From assembly GCA_030685235.1 (NCBI GenBank), contig MU839145.1, forward strand, positions 124,001 to 188,000: a stretch of 64,000 nt of DNA. The letters are read 5' to 3'. The DNA is from Copromyces sp. CBS 386.78 (taxonomy: Eukaryota; Ascomycota; Sordariomycetes; Sordariales; Sordariaceae). A program made the translations under genes and the position numbers. The notes under the pieces were generated by a model, which saw nothing but the letters and a program-made list of their open reading frames with translations, ran no database searches and was not told where the DNA came from. Positions 48,226 to 59,799 of this stretch are shown here, in pieces. Every line of letters starts with the position of its first letter. Position 1 is the first letter of the stretch.

Positions 48226-48233
48226 GCTAGAAC
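48226..48233. repeat. Right target-site duplication of the hAT element (GCTAGAAC)
   Basis: Identical to 23691-23698. Confidence 0.9.
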
Positions 48234-48387
48234 TAAGTTTCGACTTTTCGAGTATTATCGGCGGTTCTCTCAAATGGAATGACCCTTCCGCGGCCACTAT
48301 ACCGTATAAACTCAGGAAATTGACTTTCGGGAAACCGCTTTTTAAGCACATTTACGTACAGATTTAAGCATATAATATAGTATATAT
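48234..48387. other. Unique host flank right of the hAT element
   Basis: Balanced, CpA/TpG-containing DNA that would join position 23690 in the ancestral locus. No gene seen. It turns AT-rich again from about 48370. Confidence 0.6.
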
Positions 48388-48870
48388 GCCAACTGTACCC
48401 TTTGTAAAGGAGGGTAAAATCTGGCGCCCTACCCTCTAGTCCTAGTTAGACTGTAGTGCCCTAATTCTTGCCCACCTTTTAAATCCCACGCTTTCTCCTT
48501 TATAGAGCTCATTATTGTTATTACTAATATTAAAATTATTGTTATCCTCCGCCTCCCTATTACTATTACTATAGATTAGAGACCCCTACTAGCTAGGGCA
48601 CTACTTCTAATACCCCCGCCAATATCCCTAATACCCCCGCCGCGCCCTTTATAAGAAGAACGTACTAATAAGAAGTCTAATCCTAAGAAGAGGTAGTATA
48701 ATACTAGGGTTATTATATGAAAGGCCCCTATTAAGAAGGTAAAACGGAATTATTCCCGGCAATTTAAAATCTAAGTAAGAAATATAGTATAAATTATTAG
48801 ACTAACGAGTTAATTATTAGCAGGATATAGGTTATTACTTACATAGTATAAACGAAGATGCTTATTAATA

Positions 48871-49466
48871 GGAGGATGTCTATTCGTACTGTTAACATCG
48901 TCTTCTGAGACTGTACCCCACCCACCCCGACCACTAGAAGTATTCTTTCGAAAATTTCACTAAGATTCCCCGCAAAATCCAGTCATTACATTCTTTCGTG
49001 ACCTGACATCAGACGGCTGTGCACGGCACCAGACTCGTACCCAGATGTGCAGATTTCCAGCGCACTTTACAGCGCACTTAGCGGCACGGTCGCACATCGC
49101 TCGTCGCTCAATTGAGCGACCATATCCATCGCACTCAATTGAGCTCAATCGGTTGTCATAGCTGTTACGGCTGTTAGCGATTGTTATAGCTGTTAGGAAT
49201 TATCACAGCTGTCAGCGACACGGCTGTCAGCAATTGGTACGGCTGTTAGCGATTGTTATAGCTGTCAGTGACTGTTACGACTGTCACGGCTGTCAGCGAT
49301 ACGTATGCTGTACAGGGGTCACAACGTGTAATGGGCTAAAATCTGGCAGCTTGGCGGTCGCGGTACGAGGGGGACAGGTGCGGGGGCGCTAGGGTTAGGG
49401 ATATGTATAGGGAAAAAAGTGGGGTACAGTCTCAGAAGACGATGTCAATAGCACGAATAGACATCC
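48871..49466. mobile_element. Non-autonomous MULE-like element inside the DDE_1 relic
   Basis: Inverted repeats of 48 bp (48874-48921 and 49419-49466) begin GGATGTCTATTCGT and contain CATCGTCTTCTGAGACTG. They are nearly identical. TTATTAATA(G) is present outside both ends (48862-48871 and 49467-49476), a 9-10 bp duplication typical of Mutator-like insertion. There is no transposase. The interior is far richer in GC and CpA/TpG than its surroundings. It shares a block (GCACTTAGCGGCACGGTCGC) with 51250-51270 and, in RIP-changed form, with the MULE at 44145-47758. Confidence 0.85.
49150..49305. repeat. Minisatellite in the MULE-like element
   Basis: Irregular tandem copies of a roughly 19-22 bp unit built on GGCTGTTAGCGATTGTTATA. 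One perfect 20-mer recurs about 90 bp apart. Variants differ by C/T. Confidence 0.75.
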
Positions 49467-50984
49467 TTATTAATAGAATTTACGCTAGACCACTACGATA
49501 ACGACGCTAAGGAATAATAGCGTTTAATAAAGCTTACCCTCTCGATAAAGGCTATTGTAATATTTATAATTACGAAGTAGCTGCATTCTATAATATTTCC
49601 GTTGCAAATATTAACCGTTAATAGAAATTGAAGGATAAAATCCTCCCTAATTTAATACGTAATAGTATAGCGATATAGCTAAAAATAGAAGATAAATTAT
49701 ATAAAAAGTTCTAGTTCATATAGTAATAAAATAGTTTAGTTACTATAGTTTAGTTTCGCTAAAATTCTATACTATTTTTTAAAGAAATTTACTTAGAGTA
49801 AGCTAATGGAAAGGAATTCTATTTCGCTCGTAGCTAGTTTAATAGTTTTTTAAACTGTTTTTATATTATAAATCGAAGGATTACCTATTTAATCCAAAAA
49901 CTACCAATTAAACTACATTTAAAAGTAAATTCGTTTTTAAAGTAAGTCTAAACCTAAAGATTATCGGGGAAGACCTAAAAATTATCGGGGAAGACCTAGA
50001 GAATATCGGCGAAGACTTAAAAATTTTCGGAGGCTAATAATAGAAACCTTATAAATTTATTAAATAGAATAGTTAACCTACCGTACTTAGAACTCGTATT
50101 CGATTTCCCTTTTATACTATTATAAATTTTGATAAAATCCCCTTCCTATTCGAATTTATCAATAGTTATACGTTTGAAATTAAGGGGAATAAAACTGTAT
50201 TTAGTAAAATTAGTCGCAATAGATAGAGAAAGCGGCAAGCTACCCTAATCCTTTATATTTTTGCAAATAGTATTGTTCGTTTTAAACTGATAATTATTTT
50301 TTATAGGGAAGGTAAAATTTAAAACGCTAAATAACCCTTCTATACCTACGATATATCCGTAAAGTTTAATAAGGTAATTTATTAAAACGAAGAGTTCTTA
50401 TTTATTTAGTTTAAAGAGGAGATGAAGCCTATTGTTAGGGATATCGGTTAAGAAATATTATTGGTTATAAATATATACCTATTTTATAATATTCAACGAA
50501 TCCGTAATAAGTTTAAAGACGATATACCTTATAAGGTAGTACTAGTTATAATCCCTAGTAGCTTTACGAATTTACTTCAACTTCTTAATATAGTTATTAA
50601 TTCGTCGTTTAAAAAGATCTTAAAAGAGGAAACGTTCTTAATAAAGAAAGAGTAGGAAGAGAAGGATAAAAATTAGGGTAAATATTAGTCTATTTCTAAT
50701 AGAAAGATTATAATAACTCACGTAGTTTTAAAGTACTAGAATACTTTAATAATTAAAAAGAAGAATATAGTTATTAAATCTTTTAAAGATAACGGTTTAT
50801 CTATCCTTCCAAATGGTAGCGAAAATCATCTCATTAATATTAAAGAAATTAACCGGGCAACTATCGACTAGGATAATTAGGAATAGGCCGTTAATATTAT
50901 TAAAGGTATAAACGATTTTAAAACAATCCTTAAAAGGGAGGATAATTACAACCTTTATTATAGAGAAAGTCTTTTCGGACAGTC

Positions 50985-51285
50985 GAAAATATCTTCCCAC
51001 ACAGTCGCCCCACCCACTTACACCCTTCCCGCGCACCAAGGCACGCTAATACACCCTAAAATATTTTAAACCAATTAGATCGCTCGCATCCATTTAAATC
51101 TCCACACTCAGCTTAGCAGCCGTATTCTTTTATAAATTTCACACTAGAAATCTGGGCATTACATTCTTTTATAGAATGTCACGTGCCCAGCCCAGATGTG
51201 CGCCTAGATCTATACCTAGATTGGCCACTTTACAACGCACTTTACAGGGCACTTAGCGGCACGGTCGCACATCGCATAGCTGTTA
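50985..51285. repeat. MULE-family terminal fragment
   Basis: A GC-richer patch shares with the other two MULE-type copies the CGCCCCACCC start and the AAATCTGGGCATTACATTC segment. It also shares the CACTTAGCGGCACGGTCGCA block and a CATAGCTGTTACGGCT end. It lies directly at the end of the DDE_1 relic and lacks a partner terminus, so it looks like a truncated copy. Confidence 0.65.
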
Positions 51286-51470
51286 CGGCTAGTCTCTTAT
51301 AATAACGACGCTCTCCAAATTGTCAGCCCCTATTTTTTCCCCTACGGATCCGCCCCGCTTTCGGCCGCTATAGCAGAGTATGTAGCGCGTAGCTTGGAAC
51401 CTACGGGTCTAAATAATATAATATTAATTCATATCTATACTAAGGTTGAACGAAAGTGACAAATTTACAT
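51286..51470. other. Short GC-richer patch of unknown nature
   Basis: Non-AT-rich sequence (GGATCCGCCCCGCTTTCGGC around 51350) between the MULE fragment and the long RIP-degraded block. It could be a remnant of host DNA or the terminus of the next element. No gene seen. Confidence 0.4.
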
Positions 51471-51599
51471 AAAAAATATTTAATTTCTATTTAGCTTCGG
51501 ATAAATACTCTAATTTTATATAACTACAACAATTTTTAACGCAATAGAATAAAGTATCTGAGGATCATATATATTATAAATTTATATTCCTATACTTTT

Positions 51600-54480
51600 T
51601 TTTATATTTCCGCTATATAATAGGAATTTCTAACCCTATAGTATAGCGTTTAATTTGCGCAAAACGGCTCCAATTAAAATTATATACTCTATTTTAATAA
51701 TCCGTTATCGTATTAATACGAAATTTAGTATAAATAATAAACAATTAAAAATATAATACTAACGAATTTATAATATTTATTTATTATATTACCGATTTTC
51801 GTAAATTAAATACGTCCGAACTTTCTAATATTACCCTTCGAAATTAAATTAGCGAGGTATTATATCGTATAACCTCTACCGACGACGAATAGATTTAATA
51901 TAATTTTATTAATATAATTATTATATATATATTAAATTAGGGCTTACTATTAGACTGGGAACGGTATCGCCCGAGGTTTAGTTAAGTTGAATATATTTAC
52001 CGTATTATTTATAAACGAGGCGATATAATCTTTATTGCCCGAATTAACTATAGTAAGAGTATTATTTTTTAAATTATATTTATTATTCTATCCGATAAGG
52101 TTATTATTTAGATTATACTATTTAATCGGTTTAGTAAGGAATAGCGTGATATTATTGCAAAATACCCAAATATTCGGCCTATTTTAATTAACTAATTAAT
52201 TATTAAAGTATAAAAATCTACCTAATTATTCTTCTCTTTAAAACCGATAGGAGGGATTTATTATTATCCCCCCCCTATTAATTTTAAATGAATTTTAATT
52301 CATCGCCTAATAGTATACTCGCTTCTAAATAGATTTAGAATTTAGAAACTATATATATATCCTCCTCGGTCTAGAATAAATTACTAACGTAAAATTTATA
52401 GAGTTTATACGTAAGGCCTCGTTTAATTAGCGGATTACTTTTATTACTATTAATAAATTATATACTATATTCTAATAGCGCGAATTCCGAAGGTAATTTA
52501 TAAATATCTATATTATTAAAATTACTATCTTATTTAGCATTCTTTAGTTCGGATATACGGCTATACTAATATACAACGTACAATATTATATATATAAATA
52601 TAGCAGTTTTCGCCCTAAAGGTCGTAAGTTAAATAAATTTACTATTATTCGTACTTCTATCGACTACGCTAATATTATTATAGTATTATAATTAATTCTA
52701 TAAAGTAAATTCTATAATTATCAGCAGCTCGAATTCGTCTTTAGCCCCCGAATATCCGACGCCCCTAAATTAGATTTCTACCTTATTCCGAAAATAATTA
52801 TCTATATTAATACCAAATTATTTCTTTTCTCCGCCCGGGCGTACTTTTTACACTATTTTATATTATCCGGTTATAATCCTTTATACGTAGTAAAAGTAAT
52901 CTGCAAATACGATGCCGATACCCGTCCCCGAAATTAGAAGGAGATATACGAGGATTTTAAGCGGCCGGATTCTACGTATTAGGTTATATTTACTACTATT
53001 TTATTCGGTATAAATATAGATATTTTAAACGTATAGCATATAATTTAATATAACGTAATTAAATTTAATAATATTATAGACTTAGTTTAGCGTTTTGGAC
53101 GCGCCGTCCGTACGGATTTTACTACGTACGGTATAGGGTATTACTTCGTATTATATTATTAATTTAATTATTTAAACTAATTAAATAAACTCGCTATAGT
53201 AAATACTAATATTTATACTAGCGATATTTCCGTAGATTATATCGACGATTTAGGGTTAGAAACCTTTAAAGTCCCGGCCCCTCCTTCTATTAATACTTAA
53301 TATACTATATTAAATTTCGCTTTAATTAATAACCCGGTCTAACTACTTTTATTACCCGATATAAATACGTTAAATGAAAATATATCGAATATAGAAGAGA
53401 CGTTAAACGAAAACATATAGAGTAAATTATCGAATAACGATAAAATTATTTTCGGCCGTCTAATTTTTTAGGAATTAAATATTAGCGATAGCGATCGCTA
53501 ATTTTATATATAGACTATAATAGAATAATTATATTAAAAGAAATATATTAATAAATATAAGGAAATATACGAATTCGTTAACGTAGGCTACTTTAGGCTA
53601 TATATTATAAGGCTATTATAAGAGCCTAAACTATTTCCTAAATTTAAAAGCCCACTTACTTATACGAAAGACTTCGACGTTAAACGTACTAGTACTTATT
53701 TTACTATAATACTTTAAAAATAATATTATAATAAGTATTATCTTCTATTAAGTCTTTTACTACCCGTATTTAAAAAATTTATAATTAATAATAATTAACG
53801 CCTATTAAAATTATTTAAAACTAGCTTTACCCTCGACGAATTAGACTACTTTATAGTCGCTTCCGCTAAAATATTTTATTTTAATATACTAAAATTATTT
53901 AATTTACTAAAAGAGGCGTTTATATTATCTTCTTTCTTAAATATATTTGCGAAACGATTTGGGAAGTAAGAACTAATACTTATTATAGAGGACTTCGTTA
54001 AAATTATTCTAGAATTTAAATTATAGAAATAATTAGAAGGGTATAAAAATATACTAATTACCGAATACGCCCGTATTATATTTATTTCTTTAGAAGTATT
54101 TATTATTAGCAAAGAAAGGATTATTCACAATATAACGAATATAAAAAAGAGGAAGTTAAAGAATACGGGTCGGATATAATTTTCGAAAAATATTACGAAT
54201 AACTTATTTAGCGCTACGGGTTTTACTTCGTATATAAGTCCTATTAATATATATATAAATATAACTATACCCGCGAAAAGGGTAAAGATTAATATAATCC
54301 TAACGAAACGGAAGAAATAAATTATTTTACTATTAAAAGGCCCGAGAAGGAAGATTGTAAATATTTCGGCCTCTAATTACAAAAATAATTATATTACTAT
54401 TTAGGGTGAGGATAAATATATTAAAAACGAAAAGGATATATAAATTAAAAGAATAAAATCAAAATAATTAAATCGGCCGT
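51600..54480 (+). pseudogene. RecQ-like helicase relic
   Basis: Plus-strand reading with RIP-type stops. A degraded Walker A box lies at 52037-52060 (ARINYSKS for ARTGxGKS), preceded by RGDIIF. Helicase motifs V and VI follow at about 52970-53111: TILFGINIDILNVQHIIQY and QRFGRAVR (53088-53111), in the RecQ pattern (AFGMGID..., QRxGRAxR). The reading continues to about 54480 with FTLDELDYFIVASAK and KEDCKYFGL. Telomere-linked RecQ helicases are known from fungal subtelomeres, and RecQ-like genes also occur in repeats. Function is lost here. Confidence 0.7.
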
Positions 54481-57400
54481 AGCTTATAATATAATGTCTT
54501 TAAACGGCCCTATTATAGACCTTTTAAATATTTACGACTTTCGTTTTAATTAGAATCCTTTAATAAAAATATAATATTATTCGATTATACTCCTAATTAA
54601 TTTATTTATTATTCGAATTATTATTTCTCCTAATAATCGTATACGTATTTTAATTACCCAATCGCTTTTAATTCCGTAACCTATTAACTATAACCGAACT
54701 ACTAAATCTCCTATATAATATATATATCACCTTCTAATTTAATTAAAATTACTTAAATATATTATAATTCGTTAATATTACTAGATTATTCGTTAAATAC
54801 TTTCGCTCTTATTATAATCTATTTTATTTAATTATCTTCGCTCTTATTATAATCTATTTTATAAAATAAATAAATATAGTACATTAATATTTACTATTAA
54901 CTACTTTTAGGTCGTTATACGGCTATTAATAAAGACTTATTTTAAAAACTACGCTAACTATATTATATAATAGCGTTAATTAATTTAAAAAGGCGTTAAC
55001 TATATTATATAATAGCGCTAATTATATTTTAATCCGGTTAGTACAGTTTTTAAATTCCCCTTTATTTATTTTTTACTTCAATTTTTCTTCCTCCCTCTCT
55101 CCTTCCTTCCTTTTATAATAATTAATATACTATAATTAGAATAAAAGTAATTAAATTTCTCCTTATCCTTTTCTAATAACCTATATACTTAGATTAAAAC
55201 GAAGGTAATTATAATAACGAATCGTACGAACTAGGTTATAATTAATACCGGAGCTAGCAATTAAATTAGGCCAATATTAGAAATTTATAATCTAAAAATA
55301 GCAAGGAAATATATTACAATAGAATTACCTAACTTTAATCTCTTATAAATATTACTATACCCGGAATTTAAATAGTATAAGGACGATTTTTATAGCCCCA
55401 ATTACCTTAAATACGGATCGATATTTTTAAGAAAAAAAAGTTACCTACTATATACCGGGTATTATAACTTAGATATAATATATAATAACCTTCCGGAAAT
55501 CCGAAAATAGGGTAATAGTAATTATAAATTTATTAATCGATTAATTAGACCCTTTAAAGGTTATACTAATTTAACCCTCGAAGCGGCTAAGGCTAACCGA
55601 ATATAAAATTAGGATTTAGCAATATATTAGAATATTAAATCTAAATATTTTAAAAAGGACGTTGCCTCTTTATTAAAATATATAAATATTTAAATACTCT
55701 ACTAATATATAAATTATAATTATATATATTTTCCTTCTTATTACCCCTTTCGTTCTAACTAAAATATAATAAATCTTATTCTAATTAGAGCGTAACTAAT
55801 TATTTAATTTAATTCTATTTATTTTAATTAGAGCGAAACTCGCTTTCGAAATCCCTTTTCCTATTTTATATATATAAATCTATACCCTTATAGGCCTGTC
55901 AATATATTAATACTAATTATTTTTAGTAATTAATTAGTTCGGCCTATTAAACTATATAAAGCGCCTATATAAGCCTAGAAGATAGAAAAGTATTATATTC
56001 GACAATATATATATCTTATTTAAAGAATATATTAATTCGACGACCGATTATTATTAATATACATATTTTATATATACAATTGAAATTACTAAACCGGAAG
56101 ATTTTCCTTTATATATTATTACTATAAAGCGTAGCGACTTTACTTCCCCCAATACTAATAATTCCGCAAAATTAAATAGGATTATAGTTTATAAGAATTT
56201 ATATTTTATTATATTTATCGCTCTCCATCGCTACTCTATATAACCCTACTATATTAACCCCCTTTATTTTACTAAATACGCCCTAATTAATAATTTAACC
56301 TTATACGAGAGATATACTATAGACGATTAGGTCTATATTTTTTAAGTATTTTCTTATTTTATAGCGTAATAGTACAATAATATAACATTAGGGTTTATAC
56401 GTACCTAAGCCTAAGAGGGAGAAATATTCGGCCTTTATATATTTTTTACAGATAATAATATATCCTTAACTAAGGATGTAAATAGGTTTTTATATTATAA
56501 TAACTATATATAAGAGGTATTGGATATTATTTAAATTATTTATAAGGAGCGTTATAATTCGGTAGCCGTAAATACGTATATCCTTATAGAAGAAGAATTT
56601 AAAAAATTTAACTATATAAATTATATAACTAAGATTATATTTATTCAAAATACCTTCTTCGTTAGTACTAATATATATAATAATTTTACTAATATAAAAT
56701 TAGATTATAAAGGTAGTAAAAACCTTGCCAATATTAGAATAAGTCTTAGTATTAATTTAGCGCCGTATTTAAATATACGTATACTATTCGAATACCTTAC
56801 AGATTTAGAGTCGTAGTAGCGTTAGGCCTAAATAACGTTATTATTTCGGGAGGTTAAACGCTTCCTTTTATTCTATAATAAAATAGGTAAAATATCTACT
56901 ATAGATTTTATAATTATATTTACCGAAATAGTCGACTAATTAATATAATATACTTAAATAGAGTCGAATAAATTTTAAAAGGTTATTCGGAAGAAGGTTC
57001 GGGCTAATATTACAGCCGGGATAATTATTAAGGGGTTCGTAGAACAAAAATATTTATTAGCGAAAATATATTCGGATTCCAATTTTATTATTAAAGGTTA
57101 TTACGCCTTTAAATAAAATATCGGTAAATTTAAAGAGGAAAAATCCCTTCCGGTATTTATTTATAAAATTTTTAAGGAAAAGTATAATTAAGTAAATTAG
57201 GATATTAATAAATTTAATTTACACTATTTATTCCTTTATTAAATTGTAAATTAATTTAATTTTTTATAATATCCCCTCCGCTTTAATTAGAATAGAAAAT
57301 ATTCTACTTTAATTAGAACAAAACCGGGTTAGCATTTTACGTTCTCTAATTAAAGCGAAACCAATTAATTACTAATATATTCTAAATATATATATTATTT
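54481..57400 (+). other. RIP-degraded block with unidentified coding-like modules
   Basis: Two plus-strand stretches (about 55200-55740 and 56000-57250) have long readings with stops mainly at Gln/Trp positions. Examples are PFKGYTNLTLEAAKANR near 55550 and KNIYQRKYIRIPILLLKV near 57050. I do not recognise the families. They are separated by pairs of the AATTAGA-type motif described below. Short direct repeats occur at 54801-54860 and 54945-55020. Confidence 0.45.
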
Positions 57401-57409
57401 ATTGATTTT

Positions 57410-59290
57410 TTTATTCACCCCTTTACAGAATTATATTAATTAATAAGGTAGGAATTAATAAGACCCTTATTTATAGGGTAATATTCTTTATAGAATATTA
57501 CGGTTTCTAAAAAGTAGAATAGGAGAATAAATTTATAATAACGTACCTGAATATTATTATAATACTATCTAATTTAATCGTTTAAATATTCGATAAACTC
57601 TATAAAATTTTTAGGGAATTTACCTTTTATACGTGGTTCGACACCTTTAGTAAAATCTTTACTAGCAATCCCTATAAGGAAAGGACCTTTATATAAAACA
57701 AATTCAATATATTAATAAAGAATTAAATTTAAGAATACTATTTTATTAAAATAGCGTAGAATATTATTATTTATTTATATTCTATAATAATAATATAATA
57801 GGTAAAAAAGCCTAAAATTAATTTAGAATGTAGTATTAATCCGCGTACCCTCAATAAATTAATCCTTCGGAAACGTAGGTAGTAGCCAGTAAACCCGTTT
57901 AAACTACCGAAACCCACGCCTAAACTTAAGGCCAAAATTCTAGGTAAAGAGGATAAAAACAATTCTAAAGAGGATAAAAAGACCGTTATAGTACGAGCAA
58001 ACGCTATATTAGAAGAATAAAAAGCGGTCTTCAAACCCGACGAATAAATTTATTATTCTAATTAGAGTAAAAGTCGTAAAAATTAATATATAATATAGGA
58101 AGGACCGGCGGCTTTATAAATTTGAATTTAAAATAACTATAAAGTAGGATTCTAAATTTAATATACTTATCCTCGACGAAATATAATTCGCGAAGAATTA
58201 CAACTTATTAATATAATATACTATATATATTATTCCTACTAACTAACGGCTATTTTACTTAGTTACGTTTATATTTAACCGGATTATTAATATTAAAGCC
58301 TTTACTTACTTTATTTAAGAAGGTACTAATTTCAGTAAATATTTTAAATTACCAAAAAGTTTTAAGGATTATATAAACTTATTCCGGAATAAATTTAAAG
58401 GATTATATACCTTCGACAATCCTAATTATATTATTACCTTAAATATATTTCCGGTAATAATTTGTCGTTTATAATAAATTAATAAGAAGTAGGGTTATAC
58501 GTAGTAAGTATTCTACCCTTCTATCCAAAAGGCTATTACTAATAAAGGTAAAACTATCTAATAAATTACTATATAAATTATTAGGCAAAACCATATTATA
58601 ATAGTAAACCAGGGTATAAACACGCTCCTATACTTATTTAATAGTACCGTTACCTTCCCTTCATTAAATATTCCGCTAATAAAGATATATTAGGTCGAAT
58701 TAAATTATAAAACCCGGTTTATAAAAATTATTTACGCCTCTAACGACCTTTTAAAGGATATTTATATAGAATTGCCTAAGTACGAATTTAATAACTTAAA
58801 TTTATTAAAAATTATAGATATTAAACGGAAAATCGTTTTGAATTTTATATTTATCCGCCTCCTTTAATTTCTATTGTTCAATATCTACGCCTAGAATTTA
58901 ATATTCGAAAACAACGTAATTACTAAATAAAGCGCTATTTAAAGCGCCCGCCTTTTAAAAGGCCTATTTACTATAGAAAAGCAGAAAGGTAATCGCAAAA
59001 TACGGACTCAAATCTTTAATTAAATAACGCGAAGTAGTAAAAATACCGCTTTTAATATTAAAACTATTAATAAATTAATTAAACTTAATTATAATTACGG
59101 GTTATTATATTAATTCTTATATTTTATATAGGATATTTACATTATACCGCTAATAAATCATATATAAATAATATATTAGGCCTTCGTAGAATCTCCTTTA
59201 TTTATATAAATAGTTAAGAAATATGCCGAAATATACTATAAACGGAAGAGGGTATTAATTATAGCGAATTCCCCCTAAATATAAATATAA
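57410..59290 (+). pseudogene. SNF2-like helicase/ATPase relic
   Basis: Plus-strand reading begins with a Walker A remnant at 57448-57465 (VGINKT, for VGLGKT). It continues with YGFQKVEQENKF, LSNLIVQIFDKLYKIF and REFTFY, corresponding to the motif Ia region (PxxLxxxWxxExxKxF) of SNF2 ATPases. Downstream are KYFKLPKSFKDY, LPKYEFNNLNLLKI, and near 59210-59270 KKYAEIYYKRKRVLIIANSP, which resembles the start of the C-terminal helicase lobe. Stops occur at Gln/Trp positions. The order fits one ATPase gene destroyed by RIP. A minus-strand open frame at 57771-58034 is a shadow. Confidence 0.6.
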
Positions 59291-59799
59291 ATTTTAATTT
59301 AATCGATTCCACTCTAATTAAAATTCAAAATTATTCACTTTAATTAGAACGAAAGCCGCCTATATAAATATTAATTTAATTTTAGAATATTATATACTAT
59401 TTTAAAGAAGGTTAGGATATAAATAAATATAATTTATTCGAATTAATCCTAAATTAACTACAGCTATATTATTACTAAATAAAACCAACCGAACATAAAT
59501 ATTAACGTTTTAATATTAAATTCGAACGTTTATATAATTAATTTAAATTTCTATATAATTTATTATATCGGGATTAGGTTCAATTATATTTAAAATTAGA
59601 ATATTATTTTATAATATATAGGCCGACTCTATTAAATTAATTAAATTCAACCTATCGAATAATTTTTTCTTATTATAAATAATACAATTAATAATTAGAT
59701 AAAAGAGCGTATACTATATAAAATATATTATATATTCGTATTCTAATTAGGATAAACCTTTTAAAGCCGGTTTACTATAATTGGAACGAAAATTAATAT

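Larger units (their letters stand above)
48480..51000 (+). pseudogene. DDE_1 (pogo/CENP-B-like) transposase relic, interrupted
   Basis: Plus-strand reading starts with a basic helix-turn-helix-like region (KVKRNYSRQFKIQV, about 48735-48785). It is interrupted by the insertion at 48871-49466 and continues to about 51000. The core shows ESGKLP/RKRQATLILYIFA, NEELLFIQFKEEMKP, then LLVINIYLFYNI and SSFTNLLQLLNIVINSSFKKILKEE. The last matches the GCTxxLQPLDxxxNxPFKxxL block of DDE_1 transposases. The surviving open frame 50461-50655 is part of this block. Terminal repeats of this element were not found. Confidence 0.7.

Noticed and set aside
48960..49148. 62-codon minus-strand frame in the MULE-like element
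   Set aside because: Falls within non-coding subterminal repeats shared by the family; no protein similarity seen.
53876..54112. 78-codon minus-strand frame
   Set aside because: Antisense to the better-supported plus-strand reading of the RecQ-like relic.
57771..58034. 87-codon minus-strand frame
   Set aside because: Antisense to the SNF2-like relic; Ile/Phe/Leu-rich composition arises from AT-rich DNA.
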